Positions 36,465 to 44,688 of a stretch of 64,000 nt of DNA are shown piece after piece. Each line of letters starts with the position of its first letter. Positions within the stretch are counted from its first letter, which is position 1. The position numbers and the translations under genes are program-made. This DNA is from Acinetobacter bouvetii. GTDB taxonomy: Bacteria > Pseudomonadota > Gammaproteobacteria > Pseudomonadales > Moraxellaceae. The notes under the pieces were generated by a model, which searched no databases, was not told the origin of the DNA, and saw nothing but the letters and a program-made list of their open reading frames with translations. The DNA is taken from assembly GCF_902753875.1 (NCBI RefSeq), contig NZ_CADDTS010000007.1, positions 103,905 through 167,904 on the forward strand, written 5' to 3'.

Positions 36465-36830
36465 TTAATCCCATCTGCGTTTTGGAAATGTTGACAAGAT
36501 AAACAAGCCAATTGCAACAAAGCCAATCGCTTGCATGGCGAGAATGATTTTATGCTCTGTTGGTAAAGCTGAAATTAAAGTGATGAATGCCATCAGCGGC
36601 ATAACAAAAGTTAGAATGGCAAAGCCTTCTTTATAGGGATTATCTTCTGATATTTTTAAGCTTAATGCTCTTAAGACATGCAGGCCCATCCCCATGGCAA
36701 GACTGATGCCAGTTAATAGTACGGAAAGTTGTTGTACTGCGGAGCAGAGATAAATGATCACACACGTCGCAATACAAATAATCAGCTTTATTTGACGGGT
36801 ACATTTATCTGAATACCAAAATTCCAGCAT
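36465..36830 (-). CDS. Small membrane protein, tandem paralogue A, unknown function
   Basis: A 121-residue protein with about four hydrophobic segments (residues 17-32, 34-52, 68-86, 93-112). It starts MLEFWYSDK, nearly the same as the gene just upstream (MLEFWFDPK), and both have a matching C-terminal 'AMQAIGFVAIGLFI' / 'GAQGIGFMALAICL' segment, so the two are diverged tandem duplicates. No family is recognised. The start codon abuts the stop of the upstream copy (shared position 36830), so translation is likely coupled. Confidence 0.7.
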   Translation of the reverse strand: MLEFWYSDKCTRQIKLIICIATCVIIYLCSAVQQLSVLLTGISLAMGMGLHVLRALSLKISEDNPYKEGFAILTFVMPLMAFITLISALPTEHKIILAMQAIGFVAIGLFILSTFPKRRWD

Positions 36831-37216
36831 TATTGTGGTCCGTTGGAAAGATCGTTTTGATTCAGTAAAGATAAAGGCGAGAACAGACAGATGGCTAAGG
36901 CCATAAAGCCAATCCCTTGTGCGCCGGCAATTAAAATATCACCCTCCTGCATATGCATAAAAATCAGTGCCAACAGCAGGGCAATCGGAATCCAGACTAA
37001 GAGTCGATATAACAAACCGGTAGGATTTTTTACTGCAAAATGAATTTTGCAGTAACGGCAAATCAGGAAGATGATACCTGTGCCCAGATACATCAGAATT
37101 ACATCCGGTTTTAACGGTTCCATCCAGTACAGTAGCGCTGTTACAATTGTAATCACAATAAAGATCATGAGTTTACGGAAGATGGAAACTTTAGGATCAA
37201 ACCAAAATTCAAGCAT
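36830..37216 (-). CDS. Small membrane protein, tandem paralogue B, unknown function
   Basis: A 128-residue protein of four hydrophobic segments and the same MLEFW start as its downstream paralogue. ATG 37216 is chosen because it aligns the two N-termini; a longer frame to 37258 adds residues with no counterpart. The middle loop is basic (CRYCKIHFAVKNPTG). Function unknown; the pairing with a second copy suggests a heteromeric or redundant membrane role, which is inference. Confidence 0.68.
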   Translation of the reverse strand: MLEFWFDPKVSIFRKLMIFIVITIVTALLYWMEPLKPDVILMYLGTGIIFLICRYCKIHFAVKNPTGLLYRLLVWIPIALLLALIFMHMQEGDILIAGAQGIGFMALAICLFSPLSLLNQNDLSNGPQ

Positions 37217-37267
37217 GTTTTTCTGCTGGATAATTAAGAACTGAGAGCACTTTAGCAAAAATAAGGC

Positions 37268-37293
37268 AAAAAAAGCGAGGCTTTTGCCTCGCT
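37268..37293 (-). terminator. Terminator of lgt
   Basis: Stem AGCGAGGC (37274-37281) / GCCTCGCT (37286-37293), TTTT loop; on the minus strand it is followed by a U run (plus A run 37268-37273). Confidence 0.88.
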
Positions 37294-37298
37294 AAAAA

Positions 37299-38111
37299 TT
37301 AAGTATTTTTCTGTGGACCCCAATCATAGATTTTTTTATGGTAGGCATACCACATCATCCAGAGGCCAATCAGAATCATCGGAACGGTCAGGAACTGGCC
37401 TTTACTCATCCAGCCAATGAACAGCTGACCATTGTCCGGTTCGCGGAAGAATTCCACCACAAAGCGGGCAATACCATAACCAATCAGGAACAGGGCTGAC
37501 ACCGCCATTCGTGGACGTGGTTTTGAACTGAACCACCACAACACGATAAACAGAATTAAACCTTCACCCAAAGCCTGATACAGCTGAGAGGGGTGACGAA
37601 CCAATTGTAAGGGGTCGGTTGGAAAAACCATGCCTAGAGCAAAGTTTGGATCCGAAACCGGGCGACCATACAGTTCACCGCCAATGAAGTTGCCAATACG
37701 GCCGAACATCAAGCCCGTCGGGACACACGGTGCAATAAAGTCCAGGGTTTGAAACCAGGTCATCTTGTATTTCTTACACCAGAACAGCATGGCCAGCATC
37801 ACACCCAGAAAGCCGCCATGGAAACTCATACCGCCGGTCCAGACCTGAAATAGCCAGAGCGGATTGGCCAGAAACTGTTCAAAACCATAAAATAACACGT
37901 AGCCTACACGGCCACCGACCACGACCCCTAAAGCACCATAGAAAATCAGATCAGAAACCATGTCCGGCGTCCAGCCATCACGCTGTTTGGTTCTATGTGT
38001 TGCAAGTCCCCAGGCAAATAAAAATGCCAGCAAGTACATCAGTCCATACCAGTGGACTTGTAAGGGTCCCAGCGATACGGCAACCGGGTCAATATTGGGA
38101 TAGGTCAGCAT
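37299..38111 (-). CDS. lgt: Phosphatidylglycerol-prolipoprotein diacylglyceryl transferase
   Basis: A 270-residue inner-membrane enzyme that attaches diacylglycerol to the lipobox cysteine of pre-lipoproteins. Seven hydrophobic segments and the signature motifs are visible: 'GGMSFHGGFLGV' (His98 region), 'GRIGNFIGGELYGR' (Arg138, Asn141), and 'RFVVEFFREPD' near the end. Length is typical. It serves lipoproteins such as BamB, PilF and probably PhoX in this window. Confidence 0.96.
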   Translation of the reverse strand: MLTYPNIDPVAVSLGPLQVHWYGLMYLLAFLFAWGLATHRTKQRDGWTPDMVSDLIFYGALGVVVGGRVGYVLFYGFEQFLANPLWLFQVWTGGMSFHGGFLGVMLAMLFWCKKYKMTWFQTLDFIAPCVPTGLMFGRIGNFIGGELYGRPVSDPNFALGMVFPTDPLQLVRHPSQLYQALGEGLILFIVLWWFSSKPRPRMAVSALFLIGYGIARFVVEFFREPDNGQLFIGWMSKGQFLTVPMILIGLWMMWYAYHKKIYDWGPQKNT

Positions 38112-38204
38112 TCCTGTTCCTTGTCATTATGTTTTGCACAGATTTTAGCTGAATGTGATGAAAAATGTTGTACATTCAATGTGTAAAGATAAAGAGCATG
38201 GATT

Positions 38205-38987
38205 ATGTGTATTGTAGCTTTGGCTTGGCAGGTGCTGGAAGATACGCCCTTATGTCTGATTTCCAATCGGGACGAGTTTTATCAGCGTCCGACTTCGGCC
38301 CTACACGCTTGGGAAAATAGCCCGATTCTGGCCGGACAAGACCTGCAGTCAGGCGGGACATGGATGGGGATTACCGCATCAGGTCGATGGGCTGTGGTGA
38401 CCAATTTTAGAGATGCGAGCGATAAAAAGCAGTATCCGACTTCGCGCGGTCATCTGATACAGGCTTTTCTGGAATCTGATTTAACCCCGATCCGCTTTGC
38501 TCAAGCGCTGGAAAAACGGCAATGTGATTATGCTGGATTTAATTTATTTTTAGGTGATCAAACCCAGGCCGTGTATATGAGCAACCGCGGAGAAGCCCCA
38601 CAGGTATTGGCCAAAGGGGTGTATGTGGTGTCCAATGGTTTAATGACCGAGCATTGGGAAAAAACCAGACATTTGCGCAAACGCTTTACCCAGGAATTTT
38701 TGCCGATGTTACAGCATACTGAAACCTCTGAGGCCGATCTGGAATTTGCTGTATGGGATATTCTGGAAGATGAACGGAAAATTATTCCTGAATTGTTGCC
38801 ACAAACCGGTATTAGTACAGAAATGGAAGAATTGCTTTCATCGACCTTTATTCAAAGCCTGGTGTATGGCACACGCTGTTCCAATTTTCTAAGGATGAGC
38901 CAGAGTGCCTGGCTGTGGCAGGAAAAATCCCAGCAAGGGGAAACTCAAGGCAATATTATCCAGCTGCATTTGCCTTTAAATGAATAA
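38205..38987 (+). CDS. NRDE-family protein (TANGO2-like)
   Basis: A 260-residue protein with the defining N-D-E-type signature: Met-Cys2 N-terminus (MCIVALAW), then 'LISNRDEFYQRPTSALHAW' and 'LAGQDLQSGGTWMGI', 'VTNFRD', 'NGLM'. Family members are built like N-terminal-nucleophile hydrolases with Cys2 as possible nucleophile; the human relative TANGO2 is linked to heme/lipid handling. The bacterial function is not established. It is divergent from lgt. Confidence 0.88.
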   Translation: MCIVALAWQVLEDTPLCLISNRDEFYQRPTSALHAWENSPILAGQDLQSGGTWMGITASGRWAVVTNFRDASDKKQYPTSRGHLIQAFLESDLTPIRFAQALEKRQCDYAGFNLFLGDQTQAVYMSNRGEAPQVLAKGVYVVSNGLMTEHWEKTRHLRKRFTQEFLPMLQHTETSEADLEFAVWDILEDERKIIPELLPQTGISTEMEELLSSTFIQSLVYGTRCSNFLRMSQSAWLWQEKSQQGETQGNIIQLHLPLNE

Positions 38988-39018
38988 AAAAATGCCGACA
39001 TGAGGTCGGCATTTTTTA
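38986..39018. terminator. Bidirectional terminator between the NRDE gene and phoX
   Basis: Stem AATGCCGAC (38991-38999) / GTCGGCATT (39005-39013) flanked by an A run and a T run, serving the two convergent genes. Confidence 0.9.
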
Positions 39019-39027
39019 GCATGCAGC

Positions 39028-41052
39028 TTATTTACTTGGTGTCGCTTTCTTTACCATTGAGGGCGCGATTGGGTCAGCTGTAATATAACCCACCGCAGCG
39101 GCAAACTTTTTGTTGTAATTTGCATCAATAGCAGTGTCAAGTTGCGCAAGTAAATCTGCGCTTAAGCCACTACGTGCACCAGTAGCAGCATCTATTTTAT
39201 AGAAACGGTTCCATTCATCACCTGGGTGCTGGAAGTTACTCATGATGTAGGTCCAGCCATTGACTTCATCTACGGCATGCAAACCAGTTGATTCTGCGCC
39301 TGCTGGCGTAGATAAGATACGATCTAGCGTTCCTGTATCCACATTGTATGCCCACAGATAGTTATTCAAATGGTTGCCTGAGTCTTCACCAATAAACAAA
39401 GTGCGTAGTTTTTCCGAGAACTTCAGGTTATCTGGACTGGCAATTTTTTCTGGATTCGCAGTGTTACCAAAGGTATCAAAGCTAATATCTTGCCCCATCA
39501 GTAACATATGACTTTGCGCAGGCACCCATTCACTTTTAATTAGTGTAGTGTTGCTGTCAAATTGATTGCCTTTAAGATCATGTGCAAGTACACCACCAGC
39601 TTTCAATGTTTTTGCGAATTTAATGTTATGCACAGCAACGTAACCGCTAGCATTTACAACCATTGAGTCCTGGATATTGGCAAGTGCAGAGTACGCCACT
39701 TTATCCTTGATATTAACAGTTGTGCCTTCCATTTTAGTGAATGCCATGCTTGCACCCATGAGCGCTGCATAACGATGAGTTTCTAAGAAAGCGGCTGCTT
39801 TTTCCATACCTGGTTTGAGTTTGACCCAAAGCTTTTTCTTCGCCAAGGTGATTTCAGTATAGCTGGCATCATTTGGATTTGTGTCTAAGCTTTCCATGAT
39901 GTCAGTTGGTTGAATATTTTGAACATTCACCAAATCTTCAATTTCTTTACTGTTTGCAGAACCAAGTTTAATCCACTCAATACGTGCTGTAGAGGTTTCA
40001 TTTAATTCATCTTTGTATTTAGCTGCGTAGAGTGTTCCCGCTGATAGGTCTTTTTCTTTATCTGCTACAAACATAAAGAAACCACCATTGGTATAGTCAT
40101 CACCCATGATGACGGTTTTATTGTCAGGCATGACTTGAACCAGTTCATGTGAAATACGACCTAAACAATAATGTTTCTTGATGCTACCTGTACCATCTAA
40201 GTTGACGATAACTTCTGGTAAATGACCATAGTTATATGGTTTTACTTTGCTCATATCATTATTAAAGAAGTATTTTCCAAATCCAGTTGGAGCTGGACCG
40301 CCAATGCCTTGGTTGAAAGCATCCGGTTCATATTCTTCGCTTGAAAGATGCGTATTCCACGGAGAAAGACTCGCACCACAGGTAATCCATAAACCGTGCA
40401 CAGGTGCTGTATTTACGTTGAAGTATTTCTTAAGTTCTAAATGACCCGTTTTTTGATCCTGATCGAGAGTCAAAATAGCGATTGGAGAAGGCAATTTACC
40501 ATAGGTGTCTGCACCTGATTGGTCTTTTGAATTATATTCAAACTGAACCACATGGAATACCGGGGTGGTAACGCCGTCTACTTTTGCACCGGCTAAATGA
40601 ATTAACGATGAACCATCTGGAGCATCAGAGAAGAACTGACGTTCTTGCCCGGCTACGGAGTTATCCATAATCGGGTTGCCATCAACATCAAAATAGCCAC
40701 CAGCAACAATGTTTCCACCACCATGTTTGGGAACGGTCTGACCTGTAACAAAGAAGGGTTTATATGCAAGCTGATATTCTGTATTTGTTGCATCATCCCA
40801 AGTAATTTGTAGTTTTGATTTAACCGATGTCGTCGCCATGTCAGCAACCGTGTTCGGCGCAACCATTGGGGTAAATTTAGCACTTTTAAAATTGACAGGT
40901 TTTGTCGGTGGAGTGGTAATGATGTCTGAATCACTATTATTACACCCCGTTAATGCTGCTGTTGTGGCCATTGCCCCAAGCGGTAAAAAAGGAATTCCAG
41001 AAAACCATTTTAAAAGATCGCGACGAGTTGGCTGATGAGAAGTGGTTGTCAT
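39028..41052 (-). CDS. phoX: PhoX-family alkaline phosphatase, Tat-exported lipoprotein
   Basis: A 674-residue protein of the PhoX (DUF839) family of Ca/Fe-dependent alkaline phosphatases, which free phosphate from organic esters. The N-terminus has a twin-arginine motif (TRRDLLKWF, Arg10-Arg11), a hydrophobic stretch and a lipobox LTGC (Cys37), so it is probably a Tat-exported lipoprotein. The large domain carries the family's 'GWTYIMSNFQHPGDEWN' and 'LFIGEDSGNHLNNYLWAY' segments. A Pho box with a -10 lies upstream, and tatABC is the next operon on the same strand. Confidence 0.9.
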   Translation of the reverse strand: MTTTSHQPTRRDLLKWFSGIPFLPLGAMATTAALTGCNNSDSDIITTPPTKPVNFKSAKFTPMVAPNTVADMATTSVKSKLQITWDDATNTEYQLAYKPFFVTGQTVPKHGGGNIVAGGYFDVDGNPIMDNSVAGQERQFFSDAPDGSSLIHLAGAKVDGVTTPVFHVVQFEYNSKDQSGADTYGKLPSPIAILTLDQDQKTGHLELKKYFNVNTAPVHGLWITCGASLSPWNTHLSSEEYEPDAFNQGIGGPAPTGFGKYFFNNDMSKVKPYNYGHLPEVIVNLDGTGSIKKHYCLGRISHELVQVMPDNKTVIMGDDYTNGGFFMFVADKEKDLSAGTLYAAKYKDELNETSTARIEWIKLGSANSKEIEDLVNVQNIQPTDIMESLDTNPNDASYTEITLAKKKLWVKLKPGMEKAAAFLETHRYAALMGASMAFTKMEGTTVNIKDKVAYSALANIQDSMVVNASGYVAVHNIKFAKTLKAGGVLAHDLKGNQFDSNTTLIKSEWVPAQSHMLLMGQDISFDTFGNTANPEKIASPDNLKFSEKLRTLFIGEDSGNHLNNYLWAYNVDTGTLDRILSTPAGAESTGLHAVDEVNGWTYIMSNFQHPGDEWNRFYKIDAATGARSGLSADLLAQLDTAIDANYNKKFAAAVGYITADPIAPSMVKKATPSK

Positions 41053-41104
41053 ATTAAATCCGTAAAGTGTAATTAAGTTATTGTTTAGTTGATTATCATG
41101 AGCG

Positions 41105-41138
41105 ATTGTATAAACGGGTGATGACAGTTTTTTTACAC
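41105..41138 (-). promoter_or_regulatory. Pho box and -10 element of phoX
   Basis: On the minus strand GTGTAAAAAAACTGTCAT (41138 down to 41121) has two 7-bp half sites 11 bp apart; the second is perfect CTGTCAT and the first 4 of 7. TACAAT (41110-41105) follows after exactly 10 bp, the usual PhoB-activated layout where the box replaces the -35. Transcription would start about 45 bp before the start codon. Confidence 0.75.
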
Positions 41139-41206
41139 TTTTTGGTCAATTTAAAGACAATTTATTTTATTTAAAAATAATAAAATCAATACCTTAATAT
41201 ATATAA

Positions 41207-41240
41207 ATAAAAACTCCAAACTTGCGTTTCAGGTTTGGAG
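41207..41240 (-). terminator. Terminator of tatABC
   Basis: Stem CTCCAAAC (41214-41221) / GTTTGGAG (41233-41240); on the minus strand a U-rich tract follows (plus A-rich 41207-41213). Confidence 0.82.
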
Positions 41241-41259
41241 CCGAGTAAAAGCAGTGTGA

Positions 41260-42036
41260 TTATGGTTTGAATGCATGGCGCTTTTCTAACATCTTTCCAA
41301 GAAATAATCCTATTTCAAATAATAACCACATGGGAATGGCAAGCATCACCATGGAAAGTGCATCCGGTGGCGTCACAAACATGGCGACAAAGAAACAGCC
41401 CACCACAATGAAGCGGCGTTTTTCAATCAGACTTTGTGTGCTTACCGCTCCAATCAAAATAAGAACCAAAGTAATAATTGGAATTTCAAAGGTCAATCCA
41501 AATACTAAAAACAGTTTTAAGCAGAAACCCAGATAACTGTTAATATCCGTCATTGGTGCAACACTTTCTGGTGAAACACTAATAAAAAAATGTAGGATAG
41601 CAGGCAGGGTTATAAAATATGCAAATGCAACGCCCAGATAAAACAGAATAATGCTGCCAAATAAAAGTGGAACGGCTAAATGTCTTTCTTTTTCATACAA
41701 TGCAGGCCGTACAAATGACCATAAAAAGTAGATGATCAATGGCATGGCCAGCATTAAGGCCACAAATAAATTCAACTTGAAGGGTGCCATAAAGGTTGCA
41801 GTGACATCCGTGGCAATCATGGTTGAATTGACAGGTAATTGCTGTCTGAGTGGTTCGGACAAAAGCTGATAGGTGTAATTGCGAAAGGGCAATAAGCAAA
41901 AAAATAGTAGCAGCGTAATACCGACGATTTTAAATAAATACTGGCGCAGTACGATTAAATGCTGCATTACAGGCATTTGTTGCAAATTTTCAGTTTGTGA
42001 TTTGACTGCAGTCGCAGGTAATTGACTTGGACTCAT
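41260..42036 (-). CDS. tatC: Sec-independent protein translocase TatC
   Basis: A 258-residue polytopic protein that recognises twin-arginine signals. The N-terminal 'MQHLIVLRQYLFKIVG' is the cytosolic entry, 'FVRPALYEKERHLAVPLL' holds the conserved FxxPxLxxxE signature with the signal-binding Glu, and six hydrophobic segments follow. It overlaps tatB by 4 bp. The order tatA-tatB-tatC is the standard Tat operon. Confidence 0.95.
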   Translation of the reverse strand: MSPSQLPATAVKSQTENLQQMPVMQHLIVLRQYLFKIVGITLLLFFCLLPFRNYTYQLLSEPLRQQLPVNSTMIATDVTATFMAPFKLNLFVALMLAMPLIIYFLWSFVRPALYEKERHLAVPLLFGSIILFYLGVAFAYFITLPAILHFFISVSPESVAPMTDINSYLGFCLKLFLVFGLTFEIPIITLVLILIGAVSTQSLIEKRRFIVVGCFFVAMFVTPPDALSMVMLAIPMWLLFEIGLFLGKMLEKRHAFKP

Positions 42037-42455
42037 ACGGCAATCTTCAATTTAGATGGGAGATAAGAACGCGAAGCCATGATGACCTCTGAGCCATGTA
42101 ATTTGATAAAATTCGCTGAAAATGGGGTCAAACGACACGTACTTAGCCAGATGTAAAGCTGTGGAGATGGCTCATCAGACTTAGACGGCTGTGTTGACTG
42201 GGTCAAATGATCAAGCTGCTTTTGCAAGCGTTGTTCAATTTCCGTCATGCGGTCAATTTCTTTTTGGATTTGTTCGCGAAATTCAGAAAGCTTCAGCTCA
42301 CGATCGACTTCAGTTTGAACACTATGAATAAAACGTTTTGCTTTGCCATACCATTTTGCCGCGAAACGAGCAGCTTCAGGCAGTTTTTCAGGACCTAAAA
42401 CTAAAAGTGCGATGATGGCAAAGCACAATAGTTCAGTCATACCAATATTTAGCAT
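42033..42455 (-). CDS. tatB: Sec-independent protein translocase TatB
   Basis: A 140-residue Hcf106-type protein: one short N-terminal transmembrane helix starting 'MLNIGMTELLCFAIIALLVLGPEKLPE' in part (with the conserved Glu8 and GPEKLP hinge), an amphipathic helix 'AARFAAKWYGKAKRFI', and a coiled, charged C-domain. The last 50 residues are less typical and read 'STCRLTPFSANFIKLHGSEV'; they may be a local extension. It forms the signal receptor with TatC. Confidence 0.92.
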   Translation of the reverse strand: MLNIGMTELLCFAIIALLVLGPEKLPEAARFAAKWYGKAKRFIHSVQTEVDRELKLSEFREQIQKEIDRMTEIEQRLQKQLDHLTQSTQPSKSDEPSPQLYIWLSTCRLTPFSANFIKLHGSEVIMASRSYLPSKLKIAV

Positions 42456-42467
42456 GGCTGCGCTCGC

Positions 42468-42686
42468 TTAGCTTTTTACAGAGCTTTCAGTATTTTTAAC
42501 ATGAGCATCAATGGTACGGGGCTCTTTAAGCTGAGTGTGTTCGGCCTCATCTTCTTTGATCGATTTTTTAAAATCTTTGACTGCACCACCGACATCTTTC
42601 CCCAGATTTTTGAGTTTCGATGTACCAAACAATAAAATGACCACAATTGCAAAAATCAGCACGTGCCAAATAGAAAGTCCTGCCAT
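42468..42686 (-). CDS. tatA: Sec-independent protein translocase TatA
   Basis: A 72-residue protein: transmembrane helix '[21 protein letters not shown]', then the FG-TSKL hinge and the amphipathic helix '[18 protein letters not shown]', followed by an acidic tail. It polymerises to let folded proteins pass. ATG 42686 has AGGAAA upstream; the longer frame to 42716 adds a polar leader absent in the family. The neighbour phoX encodes a probable client. Confidence 0.94.
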   Translation of the reverse strand: MAGLSIWHVLIFAIVVILLFGTSKLKNLGKDVGGAVKDFKKSIKEDEAEHTQLKEPRTIDAHVKNTESSVKS

Positions 42687-42877
42687 GTTATTTTCCTCTA
42701 TTTTTGTTGTTCTCATCTCAACAGGATTTTATGACAAGGCCATGACGTTTCTGTTTCGGTTTTAAGACAACGCGTTGCATTGCAAAATGAACAGCGAAAA
42801 CCATGTCATCAAAATCAGATTTGAAGCCCAGCTGTGCTAGGATGGGTTTTTAAATCAAAACCCTAAGCTGTACTTTC

Positions 42878-43759
42878 ATGGCCCTGATTCTTCCTTTAAT
42901 TTCTTTTCTGATCGGATATTGGGGTGTGCATGTTTTAAAGCCGATACGGCCATTATTGGCCGCTTTACTGGCCCGGATTCTTATTCCACTGCTGATCATT
43001 TACAACATGGTGTTCTATAAAGAAGGCAGTCTGTGGCTGATTGGTTTCAGCTTGGTCAGTTCCATTATTTTCTTCAGTATTTTTTATTATTTTCAAAAAG
43101 ATAAATTACGCGCTCTGTGCTTTAGTTACTTAAATGGCGCATGGTTGGGGCTACCTTTTGCTTTGGCGGTCTTTGGACCTAAGGCCAGCAGCACCATTGT
43201 TGCGTTGTATATTGGTGGTTCACTGTTTGGCAATGTCTGTGCCGTGATGGCCGTGAGTGAAGCTAAACAGGATATCAGTTTCATCATTAAAAATGTACTG
43301 CTGTCGCCACCGGTCATTGCCTTGACCACGGCTGCTGTTTTGTCATTCTGGGATTTTAGCGCCTTTGAACATCATCCTGCCGTGCAATCGGCATATCAGC
43401 TGAATAAGGTGTTGGTGACGTTTTCAGGCATGTGCGTTTTGGGTATGTGGCTGAGTAAAGTCAGGATTGGCTGGGGGGATTTGAAGCGGAGTTTACTGAT
43501 CATCAGTAGCCGGATGCTATTGGCGGTTTTGTTGTGTGCTGCGGCTTATCTGTTTTTACCAATTCCGCATCAAGCGCTGACATTTGCGGTGATGTTGATG
43601 TTCTTTTGTTTACCGCCTGCTGCCAATATTGTGGCGCTGGAAACGCATTATCAAGGTACCGGATATTCAGCAAAATATATTGCATCGGGTACGGTGGCCA
43701 GTGCGATGATTATTTCGATTTATGGTGTGGTGTTGCATGGTTTAGTGCCGGCATTATAA
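42878..43759 (+). CDS. AEC-family (auxin efflux carrier-like) transporter
   Basis: A 293-residue protein with about ten hydrophobic helices, an internal repeat of five, and the AEC pattern 'LLARILIPLLIIYNMVF' in the first half and 'FFCLPPAANIVALETHY' in the second. Family members in bacteria carry dicarboxylates or related small acids; the substrate here is unknown. Transcribed alone, divergent from tatABC. Confidence 0.85.
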   Translation: MALILPLISFLIGYWGVHVLKPIRPLLAALLARILIPLLIIYNMVFYKEGSLWLIGFSLVSSIIFFSIFYYFQKDKLRALCFSYLNGAWLGLPFALAVFGPKASSTIVALYIGGSLFGNVCAVMAVSEAKQDISFIIKNVLLSPPVIALTTAAVLSFWDFSAFEHHPAVQSAYQLNKVLVTFSGMCVLGMWLSKVRIGWGDLKRSLLIISSRMLLAVLLCAAAYLFLPIPHQALTFAVMLMFFCLPPAANIVALETHYQGTGYSAKYIASGTVASAMIISIYGVVLHGLVPAL

Positions 43760-43769
43760 ATATAAGAAA

Positions 43770-43942
43770 AGTTCTCTCTCCCAGAGGGAGAGAGTTAGAG
43801 AGAGGGTAGAGGAAAATATTCCCTTATGAAGCTGAATAGAAACTTAAAACTTTGTCCAATAAGTTGATCGTTACGATTACAGGCGAATTTATTTACCTCT
43901 CCCTTGCGCAGCAGCGCTGCTCATCTCCTAAAGGAGAGGGGA
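43770..43942. repeat. Two palindromic intergenic repeats
   Basis: First, CTCTCTCCC (43774-43782) / GGGAGAGAG (43786-43794) forms a perfect 9-bp stem and is followed by a degenerate AGAG-rich tail. Second, CCTCTCC near 43897 and GGAGAGG near 43934 enclose the palindrome GCAGCGCTGC (43911-43920). Both lie between the convergent AEC gene and rdgB and may act as terminators; their dispersed-repeat nature is inferred from base composition unlike the surrounding sequence. Confidence 0.6.
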
Positions 43943-43954
43943 TTAATAAGGAAA

Positions 43955-44581
43955 TTACTTCTCCAAACTCGCCTTAAATAACTGCATAGCCTGACCGCGA
44001 TGGCTAATTTTATTTTTATCTTCTTTGCTCATTTCGGCACTGGAAATACCCAGTTCAGGCAACCAGAACAACGGGTCATAACCAAAACCATTTTCACCAC
44101 GAGGTGCTTCCAGTACTTCACCTTTCCAGATGCCCTGGAAAATTTGAGGTAGCGGATCATCAGCATGCTGAACCAGTGCAAGCACACAGACAAACATACC
44201 TTCAATCGTTTCACCTTCTTTACGAAGCGGTTTAAGTCGGGTTAAGAGTTTTTCATTATTGGCGGCATCATTGCCATGTTCCCCCGCAAAGCGTGCAGAA
44301 TAAATCCCGGGAGCACCACCAAGGACTGGAACACAAATACCAGAGTCATCGGCAATGGCGGGTTTACCTGAGATTTTAGAGGCATGACGCGCTTTGATGA
44401 TTGCATTTTCAATAAAGCTCATCCCATCTTCAATGGCATCTTCAATATTCAGTTTGCCTTGTGGAATCACTTCTACAGGGAGATTTAACTCGGCAAACAT
44501 TTTTTCAAATTCGGCAATTTTTCCTTTGTTATTGCTCGCAAGTACGAGTGTTCCTTGAGATAACCAATCTTGTGCAGACAT
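43955..44581 (-). CDS. rdgB: XTP/dITP diphosphatase (RdgB/HAM1)
   Basis: A 208-residue house-cleaning pyrophosphatase that removes dITP/XTP/dXTP from the pool. Signatures: 'LVLASNNKGKIAEFEKMF' at the N-terminus, 'AIADDSGICVPVLGGAPGIYSARF' in part (catalytic Asp), and 'ENGFGYDPLFWLPE' and 'KISHRGQAM'. Length matches the family (about 200). Alone in its transcript: a terminator lies on each side. Confidence 0.94.
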   Translation of the reverse strand: MSAQDWLSQGTLVLASNNKGKIAEFEKMFAELNLPVEVIPQGKLNIEDAIEDGMSFIENAIIKARHASKISGKPAIADDSGICVPVLGGAPGIYSARFAGEHGNDAANNEKLLTRLKPLRKEGETIEGMFVCVLALVQHADDPLPQIFQGIWKGEVLEAPRGENGFGYDPLFWLPELGISSAEMSKEDKNKISHRGQAMQLFKASLEK

Positions 44582-44650
44582 TTTATAAAAGCTCTGATTT
44601 TGAAAATGAGTTTAATTTTACCTGAAATGGTGAGTAAGAAGCAGCCAATA

Positions 44651-44674
44651 AAAAAGCACCCGAAGGTGCTTTTT
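44651..44674 (-). terminator. Terminator of metX-metW-sel1
   Basis: Stem AAAAAGCACC (44651-44660) / GGTGCTTTTT (44665-44674), loop CGAA; symmetric, and positioned past the Sel1 gene on the minus strand. Confidence 0.88.
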
Positions 44675-44688
44675 AGAATCAGGCTAAA

